Source of the DNA: Kryptolebias marmoratus
Taxonomy: Eukaryota; Chordata; Actinopteri; Cyprinodontiformes; Rivulidae
Reading direction: 5' to 3'
NCBI RefSeq assembly: GCF_001649575.2
Contig: NC_051435.1
Span: 4,227,157 to 4,291,156, forward strand
DNA: 64,000 nt
Notes under the pieces: model-generated
The model's database searches: none
What the model was told of the DNA's origin: nothing
What the model saw: only the letters and a program-made list of their open reading frames with translations
Translations under genes and position numbers: made by a program
Shown here: in pieces, positions 23,301-33,671 of the stretch
How the letters are laid out: the number at the start of each line of letters is the position of its first letter
Position numbering within the stretch: position 1 is the first letter of the stretch

Positions 23301-26300
23301 CTGGAGAAGGGTGGGATCATTTTTTAACATTCCACTGAAATTAAACTTCAAAATTATTTTCTTCCAAAATTCTTCAAGCTTTAGTTTTTTCCCACTTTAT
23401 TGGTGTAATTTCAAATGATGGCCAGCAGAGGGCGATCGGCAACTTCTAAACAGCAACAAAAATGGTAACTTAAGTATTTTATTAAGCATAAAATTGACAA
23501 AATCACCACCAAAATAGACAAGATTAACATATACAACGCAGAAGATGAACTCCTGATTGTCCATGTTTTGTTTTGTGTAGCAAATTTAAAAAGGAAAAAA
23601 AGAAAACTCCAAACTCCAACATTTTTGCTTTATTAAAACTCAGAAATAGGAATGTTTTCCTACCAAACTATTTTCTCTAATACTGAGAAGCCCAGCCTGT
23701 TCCAGCCTCAGGTGAAAGAGGAAATCTCACAACATCGACATGAGCTGGTAACAACAACAAGTTGAGATGAAATGACGCGCACGCAGCAGACAAACAGGAA
23801 ATACCTGCTCCTCTCAGAGCCAGACACACCTGTCACACAAACAGAAAGTATCTGACCTGACGGAGCTAATGTCTTAACAATCACTTCTAAATGTTAACGT
23901 GTTACACTTAAAGTTTCAACTTTCCCCACTCAAGAACATATTCTTTCTAACCCATATTTACATTTATTTCTAATTATGAACAAAAGCTGCAAACTGAACT
24001 TTGCTGTTTCTGGATAGATTGTTATGACATCGCTGAAATTGTTTCTGGGTAATTGTTGAAAAGCTTTAGCTGATTATATCAAAGTGTGCAGAAAGAACAG
24101 AGATAAAAATATTAAAAAAAAAAAAAAAAAGCTGCCAATCAAGTGACCCATCAGCTGTGAGTTCAGGTTGCCATGGTGATAAACGAAGCATTGCATCTGA
24201 GTGGAAATGAAGAAAACTTTGAAAAAACTAACGATTACAGAAAACTGCAACTCCAAATGGCAGGATTTTACAGCTATGTTCAGAAAAAATGTGAACACAG
24301 GAGCAAGTTAAAAAGAATATTTGCTTCTTTTCTGTTAAAACCCTTCTTTACTGTCAGAATCTGTGGGGCAGCTCTGCAAGAAGTTTTGTTGCAGAAGATA
24401 AGTTTTCCTACATTTGTTGTTAAAATGATTTCATCAATGATAAATCTCTGTGGCTACGCAGCAGATTAAAGACACCGTTTCCTTAAAATTTTAGCGTCTT
24501 TCACTTTGTGTCCCGGGCAGAATCTGTCATGAACAAACCAGCTGTTTGGCATTTCAACAGAGTTTCTGTCTTGAAACGAACACAACTAGTCAGAGAGGGA
24601 AAAAAAAGAAATTATGATAAAAAACAACTTTTTGTCTGAGGTTAACAGCAGGATTATAGTGCACAACATGCTGAAGGTGAAAACTGAAACTTTTCTGACA
24701 AAGAAATCCTTTTTCTTGGAGAGTGGAGAATGAAACTACATCATAAAACCTGTCAGTACTTTGTCTGCATGCATCAAGTCTTTCTTAGGTTACCTTTAGA
24801 CTCTGAGCATTTGTAGCTTTGTGGCTAACTCGTACTTTTTTAAAAGCGCTTTTCTAAACTAGTTTTAAACTCCGGGTCTCACAACAAACACAAAAACAGC
24901 TGGAGTCTCACCCGAGCCTCCTTGCCGTGCTTTCCTCGTTTCTGGTTTGCTGTGAACTCGCTGTGGTCTTTCTGGAGACGAACAGAAAGGCAGAACTCAG
25001 CACATCTGCATCAACCACTTGTACAAATGAGAAATAACACTTCCTGTCTGACGCCACTTACTGGTAGGTTTGAAGCGTTGTCCAGATACACTGAGAGCAT
25101 GGCACAGGCAAAGCCGTTATCAAACTGCAAGAAATAAATGATATTTACACAAACCTTAAGCTGCTGGGAACCGAGCTACGAATGGCATCAATTCTATTGT
25201 TTTTTGTCTTTTACAGACCTGTTGTTAGTAATTGTAAGAATGTTTTGATAAGAAATATGACTCTAGTTATGAAAAAGTTGGAATGTTGTGTAAAACGTAA
25301 ATTAAAAACAGAATTCAGTGATTTTCAAATCTCAAAACCCCAGATTTTATTCAGAACAGAATAAAGTAAAAATATGTTTAAACCAAGAAATTTTACCAAA
25401 AAGAACAGCAATTTGGAACTGTATGGCAGCAACATCTCAAAACTAAAAGTTGGACAAGTAAAAGAAGCTGAAGGAGCATTTTGAATTAAATTAATTAGGT
25501 TAATTAGTAAGAAGTTCAGTAACAACAGTACCTGCTTCAGCAGACTGGAGTCTGTCTTCAGACAAAGCCACTGAAGCTTCAGATGAAGTTCTCCGTGTGG
25601 AACCCCCTCCAGAGGAAACCACTTCAACAAGAAAATCAATGAAATATATGAAAAAATTGGTACCATTTTCTTAAATATCTCTTTATGCTCATAATTGATG
25701 GATTTCAGTAGATGTAAATAAACTCACCTGATCCATTTCTTTCTCCATCTTCACATCTCCTAAATCAAGGTTATATCTAATACAAAGAATATCATTTAAC
25801 ACCACTTTTTAAATTTACATTTCCTAAAAATTAAAAAGACACTTCTTGTATTTACACTAACTAGATATAGGATTGCAGGGTAAATATGTGCACGTCTCAG
25901 TTATACAAAAGAAATCACAATTAAAACAACCTGCCATATTAATTCCTTATAATAATCATTAACTACATTTATTCTCAGTGTTTTTAGTCCGTTTCTTACC
26001 GTCCAAGAAAGTCGTCTTTATCAGTGTCCTCATCAAACAGCTCCATCTCCAGCTCTTGTCCCGGCGCCTCGTGAACCACAAACTGCAGGTGAAGGAAAGG
26101 TGGATGTTTAAATGTTTTGAAGGAAGTTAGTGTAAAAATCATGAATACTGAATCTGCTTTCTGCAAATATCTAAAGTTCACATGCAGTAAAGACAATACT
26201 TGATCCGTTCTATGAGGGAAAATGAATAAACTGGGGAAAATTTGAATTTAATTTAATTTAACACAAGTTGCCAACAATAATTTTAGTATCACCTCCATCC

Positions 26301-29300
26301 TACCTGTGATCAAATTATATTTAAAGAAAGAGAGAAATGTTTGCATATCAGAAAGCACAAAGTTTGAAAGGTTGAGAAGGTAAACTTTTATATTTTTTAA
26401 GTTTAAAACAAGACAAAAAGCCTTTCACACATGAATCATTTACCTCGTAAACTTCATTCCATTTCGGGTGTAAATTCTCTTTGATGGTCTTGGTTTTGAA
26501 GTTGCGGTTGCCGACTCGGAGTTTCACGTATGGGTCCGACTTGCCTTTCACTAAACCCATCATGTATGTGTCTTTGGCCACCAGGTCTCGGGCCTCCAGG
26601 ACGTGGACCCTCACCACCCCCTGAGGAGCGCAGCAGTCACACAGCTTCACATCAGAATACTTTTATTTCTATGCATGAACAGCAGAAATATTTGTCACGT
26701 ACACGAGGAAGTGGAAACCTCATCTGATCCACTTTGATCTGGTCTATCAGGGGAATGCACATGCGGTTCGGCAACACCATGAGAGAGGCTATGATGTCCA
26801 TGATCGTGTCCTCAGAGAGAGAACTGAGAGGGTGCAGATGACATTAGAGAGAGCCGCAACCAGAAAATTCAATGTTAAAAGTTTGGAGAGACTAAAAAGA
26901 CTGTTTATGTCAGGAAGGAAGGCGTGTCACTCAGATAAATAAGAAGAAGCCCCACCTGAATGCCGGGCTGTCCAAAAGATTGGTCATGCCTGTCCAGTTG
27001 ATCTGAAGAGTCTGAGGGAAATGACAGGAAATGGGTTTACACAGGATTTATCACACTAACACGGCTTCCACAGCTGGATTAATGTGTGTGTGTGTGTGTG
27101 TGTGTGTGTGCTTACAGGGCGGCGGATGAAAAACAGAGTGACCCCTCCAACCAGAGGAGCCTGACCAATCAGCGGCTCTAAAATGACCCTCAGCATCCCC
27201 TGGAACTGGAATATTCAGGCATGTCTTTTTAACAAATGCAGCAGACATAAACAGTACAGCTTTAGCGGGAGACAAAAAAACACTACGCTCACTTTCAGTC
27301 CTTTCACGCCAGCTGTGATTGCCGAGTTCACATCTGCATCGATGTCCACGTCACTGTCATACCTGAGGAATAAACAATAAGAAAAAGATGGAGAGGCGAC
27401 AGGAACACAGCTCACAGGTTCACGCCAAAATGTTTACAGGCGCCGACAGAAACAGAAGCAGCTGTGGATGTAAAATATATCCGACTGACTGTATGTTCAT
27501 GTCCAGAATCACCTCCCTCTGATCCACTTCATGGGTGTACGCTCTCATTCCTGAGATCACGAAAGGCTGAAAGACATTTAAAGAACCCCAAACTGATGAG
27601 ATGACCTCACTTCGTCACAGAGGATTCATTTCCAGCTTCAGGTAGATTCCAAAAATGTGTGTCGTTTTATAAAATAATAAAAGATTTAGTTTTTTTTTTT
27701 TTGAAAGAATGCATATTACTCGCTACCTTTCACGGCTGTTGTCGGAATATTAGTCAAAACTTGAAAATGACGTTAGGCCCAATCTCAGTGCAAGATGTCA
27801 CACTCAGAGGATATGTTTCAGCTACTACTATGTTTGTAAAACTGACTGAGTGGCAGCCATCTTGAATAGAACCGTCTCCAAAAGTTAATCAGTTGTAGAT
27901 GTGCATGCAATGATCCCTTTCTGCAAGCTTCATTAAAATTTGTTCAGCTTTTTATGAGATGTTTTGGATGCAAAAGATGATGATGATGATGATGCCACTG
28001 GAGTGAATAATGTTGAACAAACGGACAGATACGATGGTCAAATATCAACTCACCTTGTGACCAAAGTGGATTTTGGTAAAAGTGAACATTTTGAGCGCAG
28101 AGTTGGAGAGTCTGACGGCCGGCTGGATGTTTTCCTTCAGCAGCTTCTCCATGTACATCCCAAAGAACGGCCATGCCTGCTCCAACACCTGAGCACAGGA
28201 GGCCAAAACTCGCATCGTTAAAGGAGCTCAGGTAAAGATGTTCACATTGTTTTCAGAAATAACTAATACAGCTGACATGTTGTTCAGTTTGCAGGCTGCT
28301 TTAAATCTGTTGATCCTTCGTCTGAAACATGCTCTACATTTTAGAAGAACGGTGCTTAGCGTCACCTCAAAGTTTTACAAACAGGACAAGATAATATTTT
28401 AACACCATACCTTGTTCACCCACTGAACTTTCTCGACTTCTGTGAAATGCACCTTTGGGGGGGAAATAAAAAAGAACAAAGCTTTAACTGGGTCTGCAAT
28501 CACAAACTTTATAAATATTGTATTTACAACATGATAGCATGCATAACAAAATGATATGGCTGGAATTAAACAAATTAAGTGAGCAAAATTTGAGACCATT
28601 GCAGCAGTTGAATGGAAATAATATCAAGTGTTAAGATTGAAGTAAAAAAAAATATATATATTATTCTGATTCCAGAGATTTGGCAGCAGTTCTTGGTAAA
28701 CATGGAGAAGCACCACAGTGTTTGTTTTAGGGCTTACCAACACTTGTTTGCAGCATCAGAACTGTGAACCGGAGCAGAAGTTTGGCGTCATGTTTTAACA
28801 AACAGAACAAGCCAGGCCCACACCTTGTTTAAAGAGAACTAAAGCAACACTAAACAGAGAAATCTCACTCCATACTCTAATACATCTACTTTACATTCAG
28901 TGGAAAACAGAAATTACATTCGCTTTATTTTAATTAGGCTCCTGCAGGTTTTTAAAGACAGAAAAGATGCCATAAACGTCATAATCTGACCCAAAAAGAA
29001 TCTAATCTAAGTTCACATTCATTGTAGAAATTCCTCTACATTCCTGTGACACTAAAAGAACATTTCCTTTTTCTCACGTTACATGAGTCACTGTTTGAGG
29101 GTGTGGCACGATCGAATGTGAAGTGGCAAAACCTGGAAGCCAACAGAACGTTTGGCTGCCTTCATCCACGCCTCGCCAAGGGAGGGTCTGCCCGAGTCTG
29201 GTCGGAGATGCAAATACGGTGTATTTGTTGCCAAAGCAACAGAATGACTCCACGTCCTTCTGGGTTTACACAACTTAGCTGCACGCTTGGGTGTCAGGTT

Positions 29301-31027
29301 GGAAAACTGGGAAATCAGTGTCACAAACCGCTGAGGCAGAGGCAACACTTCAAGAGTTTTAAAATGTCTGAAATGCTAAAGGATTAAAGATAACATAAGG
29401 ATGTGAAAAACAATACATCTGGTTGGAGTTTGCTGGGTCAAGTGTAACATTAGGGTTGGTTCTGCCTGAAATTAGGACTTAGACCTCCTAAAAGAGGGAA
29501 AACCAACGAGTCAGCCTTGATATAATCCATCATACGCATTAACACATCATTAAAACATTTAAATGTGGTTTATCATATTATATAAGGATTTCAGAAACTT
29601 TCAAACTTGTTTTTAAACATATCCAATGAATATAATGTGATTTTAAAATCCCCAGAGTGCCATTAAATATCCCCTAACCCCTAACATTGTGCTCCACAAC
29701 ACCAAAGAAAGAAAAAGCATTTGTTAAATTTTACTGCAGCGTTGGGGTTTCTTCAGCCCAGAAAAAGGCATCTGAATTTAAAACAAATTATGACAGTCAT
29801 TATACCACCTAAAAGCTTCCAACCTCAGGAAACTACTGAACTGTTTCTCTGTTTTGAATTGTTGGGGAAAAAAACAAGCATTTGACAAACTTTACCCAGT
29901 ATTTCCAAAAATCTGATTATCTACTTTTAATGTTGGGATTGTTGTCAGTCAGGCAGGATGTGGAGTAAAATAATAGTTGCCAAATTAAACGTTGTGACCT
30001 ACGCCTTAAATATCTTAATAATAGATCCTGTATGACTGTGATATCAAGCTCAAGCAGGGAGGTGGAGCGACGTAAAGACACAGCTTTTGCAAAACTTGAC
30101 CAGTAAGTTGGCAGTTTTTATGTTGTTTTTTTTTTTGTTTGTTTGTTTGTTTTAAACTTCTTTGCATAGTTTATTCAACAGATCTGGATAAAAAAATGTA
30201 ACAGTACATCATAATTGTTGGACTTCTCAGTCCCAAACATGGACATTGCCATTGTTGACCTATTTTCAGTCACTTTCCTTAGATAAACAAACACACGTGT
30301 TGGTTCGCCTCCCGTCTCAAACTTTGCTTACAATTTTTTAATTTAAAGACTTGTTAACTATCAATGGGAGACAAACAACTCAGCAGATTTGGTTGGTTCT
30401 TTTTTGTTTGTTTTTAAATACCCTAAAACTGTTGTAAAAATTTGCAGACAAAATAACAGCGCTGGTTTCCCACATATACTGGAATTATACATTACTGGGA
30501 CTGAAACAAGCAACATGAATGAAATCTGTTTTTATGCATTAATTCATGTATGTTTCTGCAGCCATCAGGGGTTGCTACTGCACCCCCTGCACCCATACTT
30601 CTCAGACAGAGAACTTTGTTGTTTACGTCTGTTTACAGAGTTTATTGTATGAAACTTGTTGTGCTGCACATACCCATGAAGCCATCTGTAAGGTGTTTTT
30701 CAGCTCCGTGTGAATGACGTGCGTCTCGTTGTCCACGAACTCGATGGCAGACCCGATCCGGGCGTCTTTCCACTGACGGTTCTTCTTCCACCAGGTGATC
30801 ATCAGCATGCACAGCAGCACCCAGCTGATGCTCAGGCCCAGGTATCCCGTCAGGTACACGGGGTAGAAGACGACCACGGCCCGGCCGAAGTAGATGAGAA
30901 ACTCCATCATGACCTGGTTGACAGCGGAGGGAGTGAGGCGCTCCGAGCTGCCGTGGAGCGACAGGCTGTCCCCGCGCGCAGCTGCCAGCGCCGGGCCGCC
31001 CGGAGGCGTCTGAGAGGCGGCTGCCAT
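20040..31027 (-). CDS. esyt3: extended synaptotagmin-3, complete
   Basis: E-Syts tether ER to plasma membrane and move glycerolipids. Exons in gene order: 30674-31027, 28411-28452, 28054-28188, 27490-27566, 27293-27362, 27116-27205, 26956-27011, 26703-26823, 26444-26620, 26000-26082, 25728-25776, 25532-25621, 25062-25124, 24912-24971, 22938-23009, 22731-22817, 22388-22537, 21075-21415, 20901-20999, 20591-20722, 20415-20520, 20040-20198; total 870 codons plus stop. Residues about 46-80 form the ER hairpin; 119-315 the SMP lipid-transfer domain; 314-445 C2A with Ca-binding GKSDPY and DEDTDKDDF; 449-585 C2B; 593-705 a Ser/Pro linker; 706-838 C2C. ESYT3 rather than ESYT2 is chosen by length (human 886 as I recall), a basic insert after NLP in C2B, the linker end, and faim as a neighbour (human 3q22). 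The last about 32 residues, after EWYQP, do not look like the family end. Confidence 0.93.
20048..20092. repeat. inverted repeat (hairpin) covering the esyt3 stop region
   Basis: Left arm CAACATGTTTCTGATAA (20049-20065) and right arm TTATCAGGAACATGTTG (20075-20091) pair with a single mismatch around a GTGTGTGTG loop. The last codons of esyt3 lie within it. Confidence 0.8.
20283..20311. repeat. CA dinucleotide microsatellite
   Basis: About 14 CA units in the last esyt3 intron (20199-20414). Confidence 0.9.
21840..22322 (+). mobile_element. Tc1-like transposon remnant in an esyt3 intron
   Basis: Contains a broken transposase N-terminus (GAEKVKVRAV, then VANLPGCGHKRKC-like sequence) and jumps to a TDETKL-like piece near 22245-22280. 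The same segments occur in reverse at 58090-58740, including the unusual stretch CAGCCACTGGGTTGTTTGGT. Both are decayed members of one family. It lies in the intron 21416-22387. Confidence 0.65.
23222..23285. repeat. short imperfect minisatellite
   Basis: Three to four copies of a 14-15 base unit resembling CACGCCACACAGCA, in the esyt3 intron between exons 14 and 15 (23010-24911). The rest of that intron holds poly-A near 24114-24130, AT-rich sequence and a CTCF-like motif. Confidence 0.6.
23422..23434 (+). promoter_or_regulatory. CTCF-like motif, forward, in an esyt3 intron
   Basis: CCAGCAGAGGGCG fits the CTCF core at every position. Confidence 0.4.
25265..25525 (+). mobile_element. 5' fragment of a Tc1-like transposon in an esyt3 intron
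   Basis: Starts with a GTAAATTAAAAACAGAATTC end and continues with family-typical non-coding sequence to a TTAATTAGGTTAATTAGTAA segment. The same segments recur in the element at 42550-43575. It ends within a few bases of the donor of esyt3 exon 12 (25532-25621). Confidence 0.5.
27083..27110. repeat. TG/CA microsatellite beside an esyt3 5' splice site
   Basis: About 14 TG units on the plus strand. On the transcribed minus strand the exon 27116-27205 is followed by GTAAG and then at once by a CA run. Confidence 0.9.
29046..29390. promoter_or_regulatory. GC-richer block in esyt3 intron 1 with RFX-type and octamer motifs (candidate enhancer)
   Basis: This block is clearly less AT-rich than its surroundings and is open in both directions without resembling any protein I know. 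It contains the octamer ATGCAAAT at 29208-29215 and an X-box-like GTTGCCAAAGCAAC at 29227-29240. The rest of the 2.2 kb intron (28453-30673) is AT-rich and shows nothing else. Confidence 0.3.
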
Positions 31028-31200
31028 GGCCCCGAGACTCCCGCTGAGGTCGGCTCCACCAAGCCCACAGGAGAGAAGTTCTTCAGCTCTCTGTTGTCTT
31101 ATTCTGCCTTCCTAACAGCCTGATCCCCGCGTGAAGACATGACGCGTCTGGTTTGGGCGCAGCTGGAAAACCGCCCCCACCCTGAAAACTTCCGCGTTTT
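30930..31200 (-). promoter_or_regulatory. esyt3: esyt3 CpG-rich promoter and 5' end
   Basis: CpG and GC density rise sharply around the start codon at 31025-31027 and upstream of it to about 31200. No TATA box is evident, as is usual for CpG promoters. Confidence 0.5.
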
Positions 31201-31442
31201 TTAACTTCCGAAAAGCAGGTAGGCACACCTGTGTCCATGGGTGGGGGGAGAAAAAAAAGAACAAAAGTCCACCATTTAGCCAAAAATAGAAGCCAACATT
31301 AAAAGAGACTGTTTATATTTGCTTAATTATCATGTTTTATAACACCACACAGTGCAGTTCATGCGCATTAATGTAGAGGACCAAAGCTGCTTCTTGTTGG
31401 GTTAAATTAGGATTTTTTGGTAAATTCAGTGTCGAAATGTGT

Positions 31443-31458
31443 CCACCAGATGGCGCCA
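31443..31458 (+). promoter_or_regulatory. CTCF-like motif, forward
   Basis: CCACCAGATGGCGCCA fits the CTCF core CCASYAGRKGGCR at every position. Motif match only; occupancy unknown. Confidence 0.45.
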
Positions 31459-32229
31459 GAGGACTCTTATTTTCCTAAACGTGAGAGAACTGCTTCCAGC
31501 TCCTGGTGAATTATAAATAAAGAAAAAAACACAAGATGTTTCATTATTATTATTATTATATTACTTCTTTTAATTATTGTTGATTTCTGGGAATTGAGTC
31601 ATAAATGTCAGCACAGTATCTCAGTTATTTACCTTTTTCCACAAACTTTATTTTATTTAACTAAGAGCTTATTTATTAGTTAGCAGCAGCTTTTAATAAC
31701 TTCCATGAGGTGGGGCATTTTGTACACCTCTCCACTTTCTGTGCTCATATCAGCATAAAAAATAAGAAGTTTTCTGGAGTTTGTTGGTACGGTTGGAGTG
31801 CTTTGTATTGTCACATTACAAATTTATATTTAAAATTTTTAAAAAGAGACTTGAGCAGTTGTTTCTGGCTTTCTGAAGATATTTCAATTGATGACATTTT
31901 TTGCATTTTTGTTTTTAACCTGTTTTTAGTACACCTCCTGGCTATTTTCATCATAAAATTATAAAATAATTATTTTATTATTGTAAATTAGTTTGTTTGC
32001 AGGAACAAGGTGATCCCTAAAGAGCCATTAGCTCAAAACTGATGTAGTGTGTTTTCCATCCCAGCTTTCCCTAAGTTTTGTTTGAAGCCAGTCTAAATGC
32101 TTTTTTAATAAAAGAGTATTTTGTATTTAAACAAAGAAGCATTTACATGTTAATGTGCATTTTTTCAGATTCAGACACGAAGTACAGTGTTGTGAAAAGA
32201 TAAAGTGCAGTTTATAAAAGATGATTCCA

Positions 32230-33060
32230 TTCATTTTAAGAAAAAAATTACCCAGAACTACCTGGATGGTAATTGTCCACTAAGCCTAATAACAGTTATT
32301 GATCGATTGCATTAACTGCAGTCAGTCATTTGTGATAACTGGTGATGAGTCTTTAACACGGCTGTGGAGGAATGATGCTGATGTGTTTTGGATCATCGTC
32401 CTGGTGCAGAAACCAAGTGAGCTTGAGCTGGTGGCTGGCGATTCTCCTTCAGGAGAGCAGAATTCATGGTTTTATGACAATCACACTACCACCACCGTGT
32501 TTGACTGTAATGGGGCGCACACCTTCCAAATAGTTCCACTTTGGTCTCATCAGTCTGCAGAATTTGGTCCCAAAAGTCTTACAGGTCATCTGGATGTTTT
32601 CAGTGAATGTGAGACGAGCCTTTGTGTTTGTTTCTGGGTCTGCAGTGGTTTGGGCCCTCAAACTCTCCCATGGAGGCCATTTTTGCTTTCTCATCGTTAA
32701 TTCATGAACATTTTTAGGTTTTTTTGAAAGTTGTTCTGCATTCTTTTAGGACCTCCTGGATGAGTCGTCCATGCACTCTTGGAGTAAGGTTCACCACTGT
32801 TTGTTTTCTCCGTTTGTGGATCACGGCTGTATTTAAGAGATTTCTTGATTCTACAGGCCAGCAGTAATCAGGCCTGGCTGTGAATAACCACGTTTTAGAA
32901 AGCTGTCAGTTTTGGAAGCCACACCCAGGCCTGATTACTTTATCACATAGAGTCAGGGCCAAAACTTCATTTTGTATCACTCAGGTAACTTTGTCCTGTT
33001 TTAAAACTTGTTTGATGATTTGAAACATGTAAGTGTGACAAAAAATGTGATCTTGTATTG
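32230..33060 (-). mobile_element. Tc1/mariner-like transposon fossil
   Basis: On the minus strand, 32464-32510 reads VKHGGGSVIV, the Tc1 transposase core. The sequence 32640-33055 matches, as remembered, the antisense of a widespread fish Tc1-like element (CTCTCCCATGGAGGCCATTT, GATGAGTCGTCCATGCACTC, AGTAATCAGGCCTGG, TTTGATGATTTGAAACAT). Many stops and indels; not functional. Confidence 0.65.
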
Positions 33061-33099
33061 GGTTAAAACACAAAGAAAATCATTCAAAACTGAATCCAA

Positions 33100-33671
33100 A
33101 TGAAAACCTTTATTATCCACAAAGTAAACCCTACCTATTCCCACCACTTACTTGACAAACATTACAGTGATGGAAGTTTAAAATATTCAACTGAAGCTGA
33201 AAATTTGGTTTCTAATGAAGACATTCTCACCATAAAGAGGTTACAGTAAAGTCTAGATTACCACATGAGTTACTTATCACACTTTTATTGCAAAGGTTCA
33301 GAGATCACACTAAGACATCTAACTCAGTGTTAGCAGTTTAGATGCTTCTCAAATGTAATTTGAGATTGGAATGCAAAACAAAAAGAAAAATCATTTACAG
33401 TTGCAGTAAACAATGTACCTGTTGATTTCACTGGCTTGTTTTTAACAGAACGGCAGTTTTACTTTTGCTTTCAAATAAAAAAAAAACGATCACATGATTT
33501 ACTGGAACAAAGCAGACATGCCAGGAGTTGTACTCACCAATGATCAGAACCTTTACTGAGTGCATAGGCACCTTTTTATTTTCTGTGGTTAGTGATTTCT
33601 GTTTAAATGATTTAACTGTAAGGTGTTCTCTGAGACATTTTCAAGGCACTAAATGAACAAACTGAACTGTT
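33100..33671 (-). other. parp14: parp14 3'UTR
   Basis: Follows the TAA at 33672-33674 on the minus strand. AATAAA occurs on that strand at 33575-33580 and at 33109-33114, the latter just before the Tc1-like fossil. Confidence 0.5.

Larger units (their letters stand above)
31028..33090. other. spacer between esyt3 and parp14
   Basis: Holds the esyt3 promoter side, a CTCF-like motif at 31443-31458, a short TAT run near 31540-31560, AT-rich sequence and a Tc1-like fossil at 32230-33060. No supported gene. Confidence 0.6.

Noticed and set aside
29046..29387. 113-codon and 86-codon frames on both strands
   Set aside because: No family resemblance, no fitting splice phase with esyt3; treated as a GC-richer intron block.
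20040..31027. ESYT2 as identity
   Set aside because: Length, the C2B insert, the linker end SSRFDLSEG and the faim neighbour fit ESYT3 better.
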